Both the position numbers and the translations under genes were made by a program. From the NCBI RefSeq assembly GCF_035917275.1, contig NZ_CP108508.1, forward strand, positions 5,890,001-5,954,000: 64,000 nucleotides of DNA. The letters are read 5' to 3'. Below the pieces are notes generated by a model. The model was given only the letters and a program-made list of their open reading frames with translations. It was not told the DNA's origin and ran no database searches. Position 1 is the first letter of the stretch. Each line of letters begins with the position of its first letter. Of this stretch, positions 8,373 to 16,812 are shown piece after piece. This DNA comes from Streptomyces sp. NBC_01237. GTDB taxonomy: Bacteria > Actinomycetota > Actinomycetes > Streptomycetales > Streptomycetaceae.

Positions 8373-10148
8373 CTACGGGAAGGACACCACCTGCGAGGGG
8401 ACGGTGTCCGAACCGGACGTGGGGGACCCGGTGTCGTTGATGACGTGCTCGTACTGGCCCTTGCCGCCCAGCGAGACGACCAGCAGATCGTGGAACTTCA
8501 CGCCGGGCTTCACCGGGGCCTGGAACCCGTGCTGCTGACGGATGGTCGGGTCGACGTTGAAGTAGCAGTAGCTCCCCATGCCCCAGCCCTCGTGGGTGGT
8601 GACGGAGTCGTCGACCTTGTAGGCGGCGTACCCCTTGATGTCGCCGTTCTGGATGGCGGCCTGGTTGGGGGCGTCGTACGCCTTCTCGTTCTGGAAGAAG
8701 ATCGTCCGGCCCCGCTCGCCGGACCACCGCACGTCGTACTTGTTGAAGTGTTCGACGAACAGCCCGGTGGCCAGGACGTCGTCGCCCTTCACATGGACTC
8801 CGTAGTCGGCCCGGTTGGTCTCCCAGCCGACGCCCTCGCCGTGGTCCGCGCGCCAGACCCAGGTGTGGTCGATGATCGTGTCGTCGCTGTTGACGACGAT
8901 GCTGGTGGTCGCCCTGCCGGGGCCGGCGCCGCCGATCCGTACGAACACGTCCTGGAGCGAGGTCGGGTTGGCCGAGTGGTCGGCGGAGGCGTTGTCCGGC
9001 CCGACCTCCACCAGCGTCTCGGAGTTGACCGGACCGGCGTCGATCAGCAGACCGGCCAGCTTCACCCCGTCGACGTCCCCGACCTTGATCGCGCTCACTC
9101 CGTTGTCCGGAATGATCGTGGCGAGCCCGAGCCCGAGGGCCACGGTGTCCGGGCGGTCGATCTCGATGGGCCGGTCGATGTGGTAGATGCCCGGGGTGAA
9201 GAGCAGATGCAGCCCCTGGTCGACGGCCTCGTTGATGGTGGCGGCGCTCGCGCCCGGCTTCACGACGTAGAACCGGTCCAGCGGGATCGACTCGCCCTGC
9301 GGGGTCCCGTTGCCCCATGAAGTGCCGCGTGCGCCGGTGCGCTTGGCGGGGACGAACACCTTGTAGTCGGCGCCGTCCAGATAGAGGAACGGCTTCTCGC
9401 GCGAGACGGGTGTGGTCTCCAGCGTGGTGTACGGAGGCTGCGGGAAGCTCTGCGCGGGCGCGCCCTCGACGCCGGAGAACGTCATGTTCCAGACGCCGTT
9501 GCCCCAGCCGCCGATCGCGCTGTCCCGGGTGTACCACTGCTGCTGAGAGTACGGCGAGACCGTGCCGTCGATCCTGCTGTCGGCGATGTAGCCGCCGCTG
9601 GCCCAGCCGTATCCGTCGGGAGCGAGGTTGAGCCCGCCCTTGACGTGCATCCGCCGGAAGGGCGCGGCCTGGGAGACGGCCCACCGGTTGGTGCCGTTGA
9701 CCGGCTTGAGCGCCAGGTTCTCCGCCGACCGCCAGAAGTTCTGGGTGGCGTTGCCGTTGAACCACCCGGCGTCGACGGTCACATCACCGTTGAAGGTGGT
9801 GTCGTCGGGGTTGAGCCCGAGCCCGGCGATCGAGGTGTAGAAGCCGAGCTGGGCGTTGATGTTGTCGTACGTGCCCGGCTTGAACATCAGCGCGTAGCGG
9901 TCGCTGCCGAACTGCGCGGACTCCTGCTTCTTGAAGATCTCGTCGACCTTGGCCTGGATGCCGGGCGTCGACGGGTCGAAGACCAGCACATTGGGCCCGA
10001 GGTCGCCGCCGCCGGGAACGGCCGCGGCCTCCTCGCCGAACGCCGTGCCGGCGGTGGGGACGGCCATGATCAGCGAGAGCGCGAAGGCGGCGAGGCCGAG
10101 CACGCGGGAGCGGCGGTATCCGCCTGCCGGTGTGGGGGGAACATGCAT
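8373..10148 (-). CDS. Secreted GH55-like right-handed beta-helix protein
   Basis: This 591-residue secreted protein has a basic N-terminus (RRSR), then a hydrophobic signal segment ending near AGTAFGEEAAA. The mature part holds two beta-helix halves with many Asn/Asp turn motifs (TSIAGLGLNPDDTTFNG, WFNGNATQNFWRS, LGLGLATIIPDNG). From memory it resembles Streptomyces GH55 exo-beta-1,3-glucanases; relatives are often mislabelled adenylyl cyclase or coagulation factor 5/8. The likely role is degrading laminarin-type glucan outside the cell. ATG 10148 is favoured because AGGAG lies 10 bases upstream and the signal peptide starts there. Regulation by the LacI-type operator at 10253 is likely. Confidence 0.78.
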   Translation of the reverse strand: MHVPPTPAGGYRRSRVLGLAAFALSLIMAVPTAGTAFGEEAAAVPGGGDLGPNVLVFDPSTPGIQAKVDEIFKKQESAQFGSDRYALMFKPGTYDNINAQLGFYTSIAGLGLNPDDTTFNGDVTVDAGWFNGNATQNFWRSAENLALKPVNGTNRWAVSQAAPFRRMHVKGGLNLAPDGYGWASGGYIADSRIDGTVSPYSQQQWYTRDSAIGGWGNGVWNMTFSGVEGAPAQSFPQPPYTTLETTPVSREKPFLYLDGADYKVFVPAKRTGARGTSWGNGTPQGESIPLDRFYVVKPGASAATINEAVDQGLHLLFTPGIYHIDRPIEIDRPDTVALGLGLATIIPDNGVSAIKVGDVDGVKLAGLLIDAGPVNSETLVEVGPDNASADHSANPTSLQDVFVRIGGAGPGRATTSIVVNSDDTIIDHTWVWRADHGEGVGWETNRADYGVHVKGDDVLATGLFVEHFNKYDVRWSGERGRTIFFQNEKAYDAPNQAAIQNGDIKGYAAYKVDDSVTTHEGWGMGSYCYFNVDPTIRQQHGFQAPVKPGVKFHDLLVVSLGGKGQYEHVINDTGSPTSGSDTVPSQVVSFP

Positions 10149-10252
10149 GAAGGTACGTCTCCTGAGGTCGTGGTGTGGGTGCACGACTGGCGGTCGGCAG
10201 AGCCCATGGGGGGCGGGCCGAGGGAAGGCCCGCGACGGCTCCGCGGGAATCT

Positions 10253-10268
10253 GTGAGAGCGCTCTCAC
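10253..10268. promoter_or_regulatory. LacI-family (CebR-like) operator GTGAGAGCGCTCTCAC
   Basis: This perfect 16-base palindrome contains TGAGAGCGCTCTCA, two symmetric changes from the known CebR operator TGGGAGCGCTCCCA. It lies 105 bases upstream of the GH55-like start, just past the predicted transcription start, an ideal place for repression. No LacI-family regulator is encoded in the window, so the repressor acts from elsewhere. Confidence 0.7.
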
Positions 10269-10277
10269 GTGTGAGCG

Positions 10278-10307
10278 ATGTTTCCCGTGTTGCCCTGGAC
10301 ACGTCAA
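10278..10307 (-). promoter_or_regulatory. Predicted promoter of the GH55-like gene
   Basis: On the minus strand TTGACG (10302-10307) is followed after 18 bases by AAACAT (10278-10283). Initiation would fall near 10271, immediately before the palindromic operator. The -10 box is a weak match. Confidence 0.4.
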
Positions 10308-10411
10308 GAGGTGTGCGTCAGAACGCCCGACCGAATGCGTTGGGCGCAACAACTAACGTCAACCGAGCGGCAATTGCCCCGCAATCGACCCGGTCGGCGG
10401 GCTCGTTGACT

Positions 10412-10978
10412 TCACAAGATGATCTCGCGAGGGGTTGGCGCGCCTTCCAGCTCGCGCACCAGGACCGAGAACCGCGGACCGTCCGGAAAGGGCTGCTGAT
10501 CACCGATGTGCCGATAACCCCAGGACGCGTAGAGGGCCAGGACCCGGGGATGCTCCGGGTCGCACAGGAGCGTGACGCGCTTCTCGGGCCGCGGGCACAG
10601 CAGATCCTCGTGGATGCGGTGCGCCGCGCCGGTGCCCTGCCACGGGGCGCGCACCATCAGCTCGAAGAGGGCGAGCGTGCGGGACCCGTCCTCCTCCGCG
10701 AAGCCCTCGGGCAGCGGGGTCGTCATGTGCGACCACCAGCGGGCGCCCCGGCGCAGGGGTGCGCCGTACGCGTACCCCACGGGCTGGTCGCCGTCGTAAC
10801 CGATCACCGCTTCCCACCCGGCGCCGCCGGCGTGGTTGGTCAGCCGCTGGTCGAAGCGCGCCAGGCTGGTGAAGGGGACGTGCAGGGAGTCGGCGTACAC
10901 CTCCGCGTAGACGTCCAGGAGGACCGGACGTATGTCCGGCAGGTCGATCGCGGTGTAGCGGCGCAACTGGACGGTCAT
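10412..10978 (-). CDS. GNAT family N-acetyltransferase
   Basis: This 188-residue protein has a GNAT fold: an N-terminal strand (VQLRRYTAIDLPDI), a central strand with FELMVRAPWQGTGAAHRIHEDLL (acetyl-CoA pyrophosphate loop, a QGTGAA variant of Q/RxxGxA) and a C-terminal LYASWGYRHIGDQQ. It transfers an acetyl group to an unknown amine. Its start codon overlaps the stop of the upstream HTH-TPR regulator (ATGA), so the two are co-translated. This suggests a regulator/effector pair. Confidence 0.85.
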   Translation of the reverse strand: MTVQLRRYTAIDLPDIRPVLLDVYAEVYADSLHVPFTSLARFDQRLTNHAGGAGWEAVIGYDGDQPVGYAYGAPLRRGARWWSHMTTPLPEGFAEEDGSRTLALFELMVRAPWQGTGAAHRIHEDLLCPRPEKRVTLLCDPEHPRVLALYASWGYRHIGDQQPFPDGPRFSVLVRELEGAPTPREIIL

Positions 10979-12261
10979 GGTGAGGGTGTCCCCTTCGCTG
11001 TTCGCTGGAGCCAGTCCTGGGCGTGTGATGCGGGGTGCACCGCCAACTGACGGCGGAAGTCGTCGAGAAGGCTGCCGATGCGCCGGCTGCCGGGCGCGGT
11101 GGCGGCCGTGGCGAGCGCGCGGTCGGCGGTCGCGCAGGCCGCCTCGACGTCATGCTGACCGAGCTGGGCCAGGGCGAGCTGGGCGGTGTAGTAGACGCGG
11201 TTACGGGTGAATCCCGGACCCAGCAGTGCCAGCGCCTGGTGGATGCGCGCCTCGGCCGGCTCGGCCTGTCCCAGACGATGGTGGACGATGCCCGCCAGGC
11301 CGTGCAGTTCGGCGTGGTCGTAGAAGGCCAGCCAGGTGGGCCGATGGCTCAGGTCCGCGCGGGCCAGCGCGTCCTCGGCGTGCCCCAGCGCCCGCAACGC
11401 CGACCGCTTGTCGCGGAGACGGGCGTGGGACAGCGCGATGCGTGCGTGTGCCTGCGAGGCGTACAGCGGATCGCGCCGCGCCATTCCGGCGTCCCGCACC
11501 GCCTGCGAGGCGTGCAGCGACTCGATGAGACCGCCCCGCTGCCCGGCGAGCATGGCGACGTTGTTCCACACCCGGTGCATGGCATCCGCGTCCCCGGACA
11601 GGCCCGCGAGCGTCACCGCACGGTCGAGGTGGTGCGCCGCGCGCTGCTGGTTGCGGGAGTCGAACGCGGCCCAGCCGGCGGTGCTGGCCGCGTTCGCGGC
11701 AGCCGCGTAGAGCATGGACCGTACGCGGGCCGAGGCGCGGCCCGAGTCCAGGAGTGACAGGGCGTGCCGCATCCAGGTCAGGAGCTGGGCCTCGATCCGT
11801 GCCGTACCGCCGACCCGGCACTCCTGCCGGTAGAGGGAGGCGAGCGCCTGCCCGACACGTCTGACGTCGGAGATGCCGACGGTGGTGCGGCCCGGGGGCA
11901 GGACGACGGTCGCGGCCATCACGGCGGCCCGCTGGGTGAAGTCCCGCCGCTCCACCGGATTCCCCGGTGCCATCGCCCGAATGCCGTCGGGGGGCCCGGT
12001 GCGTTGACGGGGGACGAACCCGAGTTCCTCGGCGGAACATCCGAATTCCCTTTCCAGGGCGATCCGTTGGCGCGCATGCGGCCAACGCGTGGTTCCCGTC
12101 AGGTAATTCCGGATATGCCGGTCCTGAAGAGACCCCGGTCGCCCTGTCAGGCTCTCGATGTGCTCGTTGAGCCGACTCGCGAGCTCGTGCTGCTTCAGCC
12201 CTGCGGCGCTCATACGGGCGGCCAGCAGAACATTGCCGGTCTTCCTCGTCATGAAACTCAC
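10975..12261 (-). CDS. Helix-turn-helix regulator with TPR-like repeats
   Basis: This 428-residue protein has an N-terminal XRE-type helix-turn-helix (about residues 10-70: MSAAGLKQHELASRLN...HIRNYLTG), a linker, then a long all-alpha region of tetratricopeptide-like repeats (residues about 130-420, recurring A..HARIA / AA.NAAS patterns). Such proteins are numerous in Streptomyces and act as developmental or signalling regulators. The start may be GTG 12261 or ATG 12252; neither has a strong ribosome site. It is divergent from the gene at 12438 and coupled to the acetyltransferase. Confidence 0.8.
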   Translation of the reverse strand: MSFMTRKTGNVLLAARMSAAGLKQHELASRLNEHIESLTGRPGSLQDRHIRNYLTGTTRWPHARQRIALEREFGCSAEELGFVPRQRTGPPDGIRAMAPGNPVERRDFTQRAAVMAATVVLPPGRTTVGISDVRRVGQALASLYRQECRVGGTARIEAQLLTWMRHALSLLDSGRASARVRSMLYAAAANAASTAGWAAFDSRNQQRAAHHLDRAVTLAGLSGDADAMHRVWNNVAMLAGQRGGLIESLHASQAVRDAGMARRDPLYASQAHARIALSHARLRDKRSALRALGHAEDALARADLSHRPTWLAFYDHAELHGLAGIVHHRLGQAEPAEARIHQALALLGPGFTRNRVYYTAQLALAQLGQHDVEAACATADRALATAATAPGSRRIGSLLDDFRRQLAVHPASHAQDWLQRTAKGTPSP

Positions 12262-12400
12262 GGTAGCGGTTTCCGCACCGGCGATGACCGGTGGGCGGGT
12301 CGAAATTGCCGGTTTCCGGTGACTGAATGGAAGCGTGAATTGCCTTGGCCCCAGGCTCGTTCACCGTTCTCCTTGATACATCACCGTCGGAGGAACGGAC

Positions 12401-12416
12401 GGTGGTGGCCACCACC
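12401..12416. promoter_or_regulatory. 16-bp palindrome upstream of 12438 gene
   Basis: GGTGGTGGCCACCACC is a perfect palindrome 22 bases before the start codon. It is overlapped on its left by a second possible stem (12382-12388 with 12398-12404). It may be an operator of the divergent XRE regulator or an mRNA structure near the ribosome site. The role is unproven. Confidence 0.3.
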
Positions 12417-12437
12417 GGCCACGGGTGAGGAGGACAT

Positions 12438-12803
12438 GTGACCGAAGCCGACGCCACCTGGCCGCGCGCGACCCTCGGCATCGAGGCGATCACGACAGCG
12501 CTCGACCATGCCCTGGCCCCCCGTGCGGCCCTTCCGCCGCGCAGCGTGATCAACGCGGGAACGGATGAACTGATCCGCCATCTGCGGTCGTTGATGGCCG
12601 TGGACGATTACGGCCACGACGAGCCGGGGCGGGGTGCGGTCCGGGTGCTGTTCCGGGTGGCGTACCGGAACCTCGACCTGGCGGTCCGTCCCGATGACAC
12701 GACGTCGGACGACGACGCGTACACGTACTGGCGGACGATCGCGAGCCTGACGGCGGCGTTCCGGGACCTCTACGTGAGCCGGTCGAGGGAAGCCGCGGGG
12801 TGA
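12438..12803 (+). CDS. Hypothetical protein
   Basis: This 121-residue soluble, mostly helical protein has no motif I recognise with certainty. It could belong to the DUF6415-type Streptomyces proteins often found next to HTH regulators. GTG 12438 is supported by a strong GAGGAGG ribosome site 5 bases upstream. It is divergent from the HTH-TPR regulator, with which it may form a functional pair. Confidence 0.65.
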   Translation: MTEADATWPRATLGIEAITTALDHALAPRAALPPRSVINAGTDELIRHLRSLMAVDDYGHDEPGRGAVRVLFRVAYRNLDLAVRPDDTTSDDDAYTYWRTIASLTAAFRDLYVSRSREAAG

Positions 12804-12934
12804 GCGGGCGGGGCCGTAGGGGAGGGGGAGGCTTGCACCGTGCGGGTGCTGCCCATGCCCGAAGGGCCGCTCCGGGCGTGCCTGGGAGAATTCCGTTCCG
12901 GCCGTCGCCGCAGCGCCTCTACGGTGGGCCCGTG

Positions 12935-13465
12935 ATGACACAGATGATCGTTCTCAACGGTGGTTCCAGTTCGGGGAAGTCCGGGATCGTCCGCTGTCTC
13001 CAGTCGGTGCTGCCGGACCCCTGGCTGGCCTTCGGGGTCGACACCCTGGTCGACGCGATGCCCGCGTCCCTGCTGACCTCGGACACCGGGATCGAGTTCG
13101 CTCCGGACGGTGAGGTGGTCGTCGGCCCCGGCTTCCGGACGTTGGAGGCGGCGTGGATCGAAGGGCTCGTCGCGATGGCGGGTGCGGGTGCCCGGATCGT
13201 CGTCGACGAGGTCTTCCTGGGCGGAGGGGAGTCCCAGCAGCGGTGGCTGCGGGCCCTCGGCGGGCTGCGGGTGCTGTGGGTGGGGGTCAGGTGCGACGGG
13301 GCGGTCGCCGCGGGCCGCGAGACCGCGCGGGGTGACCGGGTCGCCGGGATGGCGGCGTCGCAGGCGGACATGGTCCACCGGGGCGTGTCCTACGACCTGG
13401 AGGTGGACACGACACACACCGAGTCGATGGAGTGTGCGCGGATCATCGCCGCCCGCGTCGGGTGA
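12935..13465 (+). CDS. cpt: Chloramphenicol 3-O-phosphotransferase (CPT family)
   Basis: This 176-residue P-loop kinase closely matches the Streptomyces venezuelae CPT pattern: Walker A GGSSSGKS (residues 9-16), [13 protein letters not shown] with the catalytic aspartate at D36 (D37 in the venezuelae enzyme), VDEVFLGG and [12 protein letters not shown] followed by [14 protein letters not shown]. It would phosphorylate the C-3 hydroxyl of chloramphenicol using ATP and so confer resistance. ATG 12935 gives the canonical N-terminus; GTG 12932 is one codon longer. No chloramphenicol biosynthetic gene is visible nearby, so this is probably stand-alone self-protection or a related small-molecule kinase. 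Confidence 0.9.
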   Translation: MTQMIVLNGGSSSGKSGIVRCLQSVLPDPWLAFGVDTLVDAMPASLLTSDTGIEFAPDGEVVVGPGFRTLEAAWIEGLVAMAGAGARIVVDEVFLGGGESQQRWLRALGGLRVLWVGVRCDGAVAAGRETARGDRVAGMAASQADMVHRGVSYDLEVDTTHTESMECARIIAARVG

Positions 13466-13671
13466 ATCGGCCGCCCCGCGCGTGAGCACCACTGCGGGAA
13501 CCCCGCCCGACCGTGGCGTGGGGACGGGGCGGCGGGTCCTGCGGGAACCGTCCGGCACGCCGGGAGCACTGCTCCTGTCCAGGTCGGCACACCGGCGATG
13601 TGCCGATCCGCGGGCACGGCATACGCTACCGGCGCCCCCGCCCCAACCGCCGCTCATGGAAAGGCCGTGCG

Positions 13672-14544
13672 ATGCCGGTCGCCCTGGTGCTTCTGCTCTC
13701 CGGGACCTGGCTGTTGTCCGGCGCCCTGGTCACCGGGACCGATCCGCTGATCGTCGCCGTCGGCCGTACCGCCGTCTGCTGCGCCGCGCTTACCGCCGTC
13801 GCCGCCTCCACGGGGGGCGGCCGGGCCGATCTGCGCCGCGCGGCCGCCCGGCCCGGCACCGTATGGCTGCTGGGACTGCTCGGCTTCGCCGGATACGCCG
13901 CGGGCACCCTCCTCGCCATCCCGCGCATCGGTACCTCGCTCACCAACCTCGTCGTCGCGCTGATGCCGTGCGCGTCGGTGGTGGTGGGGGCCCTGTTCTT
14001 CGGCGAACGCGCGGCCCCGCGCAAGGCTGCCGGGGCGGCGCTCGCCTGCGCGGCGGCGGCCGGATACGCGGCACTCGGCGCCGAAGCGGGGGATATGGAC
14101 GGCACGGGGCTGCTGCTCGTGGCGGGCGCGACGGCGGCCTTCGCTGTGTACGGGTTCCTGTACCGGCAACGCCTCTCCGGGCTGCCGCCGTCGGCCGTCC
14201 TGCCCGTGCTGCTCGCGGCGGCCACCTGCCTGCTCCTGCCGATGGCCCTGCCCGCGCTGATCGGCCGTCCGCCGACGCTCGCCGCGACCGGCGGGATCGT
14301 GGTGCTCGGTGCGGCCGTCTACGCGCCCGCCTACCTCGTACAGCACCGGCTCATCCTGCTGCGCGGGCCGGTCTTCACGGCCGCCGTCCAGCTCGCCGTC
14401 CCGTTCACCGTGCGCCTCGGCGACTGGGCGCTGGGCACCGCGCCCGCGCCCACGCCCGCCGAACTGCTGCTCCTCGCCCTGTGCTGCGGGGGGATCGCGC
14501 TGGTCACCGTCCGGCCGCGGGCGCGGCTTCCGGTGAAGGGGTGA
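13672..14544 (+). CDS. EamA/DMT family transporter
   Basis: This 290-residue inner-membrane protein has about ten hydrophobic helices in two EamA repeats. It starts at ATG 13672 with GGAAAGG 8 bases upstream. The repeat features (PLIVAVGRTAVCCAALTA, ALMPCASVVVGALFFGERAAPRKAAG) are typical of drug/metabolite exporters. The substrate is unknown. It is a single gene between CPT and the MarR group. Confidence 0.85.
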   Translation: MPVALVLLLSGTWLLSGALVTGTDPLIVAVGRTAVCCAALTAVAASTGGGRADLRRAAARPGTVWLLGLLGFAGYAAGTLLAIPRIGTSLTNLVVALMPCASVVVGALFFGERAAPRKAAGAALACAAAAGYAALGAEAGDMDGTGLLLVAGATAAFAVYGFLYRQRLSGLPPSAVLPVLLAAATCLLLPMALPALIGRPPTLAATGGIVVLGAAVYAPAYLVQHRLILLRGPVFTAAVQLAVPFTVRLGDWALGTAPAPTPAELLLLALCCGGIALVTVRPRARLPVKG

Positions 14545-14617
14545 ACCCCCGTGCGGCCGACCGGGGCGGAGACGCGCGTGGGGTCCGCAGGGCGGCTGCC
14601 GTTCCGGCGGACGCGGC

Positions 14618-14652
14618 TTGACCGAGTATGTAGTTAGGTGCCATATTAATTT
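14618..14652 (+). promoter_or_regulatory. marR promoter with TAGTTAGG operator box
   Basis: TTGACC (14618-14623), an 18-base spacer and CATATT (14642-14647) form a promoter ending seven bases before ATG 14654. The spacer holds TAGTTAGGTGCC (14631-14642), almost repeated in front of the membrane gene at 15271. MarR autoregulation is the likely role. Confidence 0.55.
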
Positions 14653-14653
14653 T

Positions 14654-15175
14654 ATGAGTGACGAGGACGCGAACTCCGGCGCTGTGCCCACGCTTGATCA
14701 GGCGCGGAGTCAGATCGCGCGGTACGGGCTCGACGCCGACCCGCAGGCGGTGCTTGTGGCCGTGCGTCTGATGACCGCCGGGGCGCGGCTGGACCGTGCG
14801 TCCGAAGTGCACTTCTCCCGTTTCGGGCTGTCGATCGGGCGCTACCGCCTCCTGGTGGACCTTGAGGACGGCGGCGGGGGGAAGTCGCCGTCGCTGCTCG
14901 CGAAGAGCCTCGGTGTCTCGCGTGCCACGGTGACCGGCCTGGTGGACGGGCTTGAGCGCGAGGGCCTCGTGACCCGCCACGCGTCCATGGAGGACGGGCG
15001 GGGTGCGGTGGTCGCGCTCACCGCGTGCGGTGCCCAGCGGCTGCGCGGTATGGCCGCGGATCACTTCGCGCGCCTCCAGGCGCTGGTCGGCGGGCTGACC
15101 GCCGACGAGCGCGGGCTGTTCCTGGATCTGCTGGAACGGATCACCTGGGGGATCGGCGCACTGACCGCCGAGTAG
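14654..15175 (+). CDS. MarR family transcriptional regulator
   Basis: This 173-residue winged-helix regulator has the recognition helix in SLLAKSLGVSRATVTGLVDGLEREGLV (about residues 83-108), followed by the wing ASMEDGRGAVVALTACG. ATG 14654 is preferred over the upstream TTG 14618 because the promoter and operator box lie between them. There is no ribosome site, so translation is probably leaderless. It likely represses itself and the following membrane gene/NmrA pair; the TAGTTAGG boxes in front of both units support this. Confidence 0.88.
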   Translation: MSDEDANSGAVPTLDQARSQIARYGLDADPQAVLVAVRLMTAGARLDRASEVHFSRFGLSIGRYRLLVDLEDGGGGKSPSLLAKSLGVSRATVTGLVDGLEREGLVTRHASMEDGRGAVVALTACGAQRLRGMAADHFARLQALVGGLTADERGLFLDLLERITWGIGALTAE

Positions 15176-15235
15176 CGTCCCGCACCGCACGGGAAGCGCC
15201 CGCATCGAACGGGCGACTGTCTCCCCATGCCCACA

Positions 15236-15258
15236 TAGTTAGGCCCCTAATAACTTTT
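15236..15258 (+). promoter_or_regulatory. Second TAGTTAGG operator box
   Basis: TAGTTAGGCCCCTAATAACT contains the inverted repeat TTAGG-CC-CCTAA and shares TAGTTAGG with the marR promoter. It overlaps a TAATAA -10-like box (15248-15253) and lies just before the GAGGAG ribosome site of the 15271 gene. Confidence 0.55.
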
Positions 15259-15270
15259 CGAGGAGTGTAC

Positions 15271-15735
15271 GTGAGCACTGTCCGCAACAAGGCCGCCCAG
15301 CGCGGTTCCGCCGCCCGCCCGTTCACGCTCTGGAAGGAGGTCGCCGTCGCCTACCTGGCCCCCGCGCTCTCGGCCGGGATCGGTGGAGTCCTCGGCGGGC
15401 AGCCCGAACTGACGACGGCCGCCTTCACCTCCATCGGGATCACCTCGGCCGTGGTGGCCTTCGTCGTCGGCGGATGGCTGCACCGCCGGGGCCGGCCGCG
15501 CCGGTGGACGACCTCGGTGCCCCGCCCGGTGATCACCATCGGGCTCGGTGCGGCCGCTACCGGAATCGCGGGACTGGCCGGGTGGTTCGCGTCCGGCTGG
15601 TTGCCGGCGCACACACCGGTGCCCGATGCCGGGTGGCTGGACCGGCTGCGGATCGACCTGCCGCTGTCGGCCGCCCTGGCCACCACGATCGTCACCTGGC
15701 GATGGAGCGGCACGGCAACCCGGCGGCGGAAGTGA
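15271..15735 (+). CDS. Small integral membrane protein, hypothetical
   Basis: This 154-residue protein has four hydrophobic segments (roughly residues 23-40, 50-66, 85-108 and 128-145) separated by basic loops. GTG 15271 has GAGGAG at 15260-15265. No family was recognised. It sits between the MarR gene and the NmrA-like reductase and shares the MarR-type operator, so it may be a membrane component induced with the reductase. Confidence 0.7.
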   Translation: MSTVRNKAAQRGSAARPFTLWKEVAVAYLAPALSAGIGGVLGGQPELTTAAFTSIGITSAVVAFVVGGWLHRRGRPRRWTTSVPRPVITIGLGAAATGIAGLAGWFASGWLPAHTPVPDAGWLDRLRIDLPLSAALATTIVTWRWSGTATRRRK

Positions 15736-15790
15736 CCCGGCCGCTCTCCCCTCGAATCCCCGGACCCACCCGCACCACGAAAGGCACACC

Positions 15791-16657
15791 GTGATCACCA
15801 TCATGGGCGCGACCGGCGCCACCGGCGGCGCGCTGCTCCGGCGCCTGATCGAGCTGGACATCCCCTGCCGTGCGATCAGCCGCACTCCGGACGGACTGCG
15901 CGCCGCGATCGGCGCGCAGGCGCCGGTCGAGGTCGTCGGTGCGGACGCCGCGGACCCCCGCGCGCTCCGCGCCGCGTTCGACGGCTCCACGCAACTGTTC
16001 CTCGCCATGGCCAACAGCCCGCGGCAAGTCGCGTTGGAGATCAACGCGGTGGACGCCGCGGCCGCGTGCGGCGTACGGCACGTCGTCAAACTCTCCGCCC
16101 CGGCCGCCGAGCCCGACTCGCCGGTTGCCGTCTCGCGCGGGCACTGGCAGGTCGAGGCGCACCTCGCGGCGACCGGCATGGTGGCCACGCTGCTCCGGCC
16201 CTACGCGTTCATGCAGAAGCTGCTCCTGAACGCTCCGGCGGTCGCCGAGGGCGTGCTCGTCGCGGCGATGCGCGACGTGCCCTGCAACTACATCGACGTC
16301 CGGGACATCGCCGATGTCGCCGCGGAGGTCCTCCTGCGCCCCGGCCTCGACGGGGTCACGTACACGCTGACCGGCCCGCGGGCCTTCAGCTGTCCGGAAC
16401 TCGCGCATCTTCTCGGTGAGCTGACCGGCCGGCGCGTCCGTCACATCGACCTGCCTCCGGACGACTTCCACGGCCATCTCGTCCGCACCGCACACCTGCC
16501 GGACTGGCTCGCGAGCCATGTCGTGGAGATCCAGCGACTGGCCGTCGCGCGTCCCGAGTCCCCGAACGGGACGGTGGAGGCCGTCCTCGGCCGCCCCGCC
16601 CGGACGCTCGACGCCTTCCTCCGCGAGCACCGCGCCGTGTTCGCGCCGGGCATCTGA
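15791..16657 (+). CDS. NmrA-like NAD(P)-binding protein
   Basis: This 288-residue atypical short-chain dehydrogenase has the N-terminal dinucleotide loop GATGATGG (residues 7-14). It also shows VVGADAADPRALRAAF, the VVKLSA strand and the NmrA/TMR-type LRPYAFMQKLL. The catalytic YxxxK of classical SDRs is not evident, so it could be a redox sensor or a quinone/azo reductase. GTG 15791 has CGAAAGG seven bases upstream. It follows the membrane gene by 55 bases and is probably co-transcribed. Confidence 0.85.
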   Translation: MITIMGATGATGGALLRRLIELDIPCRAISRTPDGLRAAIGAQAPVEVVGADAADPRALRAAFDGSTQLFLAMANSPRQVALEINAVDAAAACGVRHVVKLSAPAAEPDSPVAVSRGHWQVEAHLAATGMVATLLRPYAFMQKLLLNAPAVAEGVLVAAMRDVPCNYIDVRDIADVAAEVLLRPGLDGVTYTLTGPRAFSCPELAHLLGELTGRRVRHIDLPPDDFHGHLVRTAHLPDWLASHVVEIQRLAVARPESPNGTVEAVLGRPARTLDAFLREHRAVFAPGI

Positions 16658-16747
16658 CCGGCATCCGCCGGCGGCCGGGCATTTCCGGCGGCTGACGGGA
16701 AAGCCGTACGCCACCTCGGGACGGACCGCCGGTCCGACCGGTGTTTA

Positions 16748-16788
16748 CAGTTCGCCCTACGAACTAATATGGTTCGTAGGGCGAACTG
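16748..16788. promoter_or_regulatory. Double MarR-type operator overlapping promoter
   Basis: A perfect 17-base inverted repeat (16748-16764 and 16772-16788, 7-base spacer) contains two copies of GTTCG-N5-CGAAC (16750-16764 and 16772-16786). The spacer holds TAATAT, a good -10 box, so bound repressor would cover the promoter of the FAD oxidoreductase. A third copy lies upstream of the marR gene at 18522. Confidence 0.75.
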
Positions 16789-16812
16789 GATTCTTCTGTG
16801 GGGGTCGGAAAC

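Noticed and set aside
8230..9765. A 511-codon minus-strand frame overlapping the GH55-like gene
   Set aside because: It is in the same direction but a different frame from the beta-helix gene. Composition is Arg/Gly rich without motifs, so it is a shadow.
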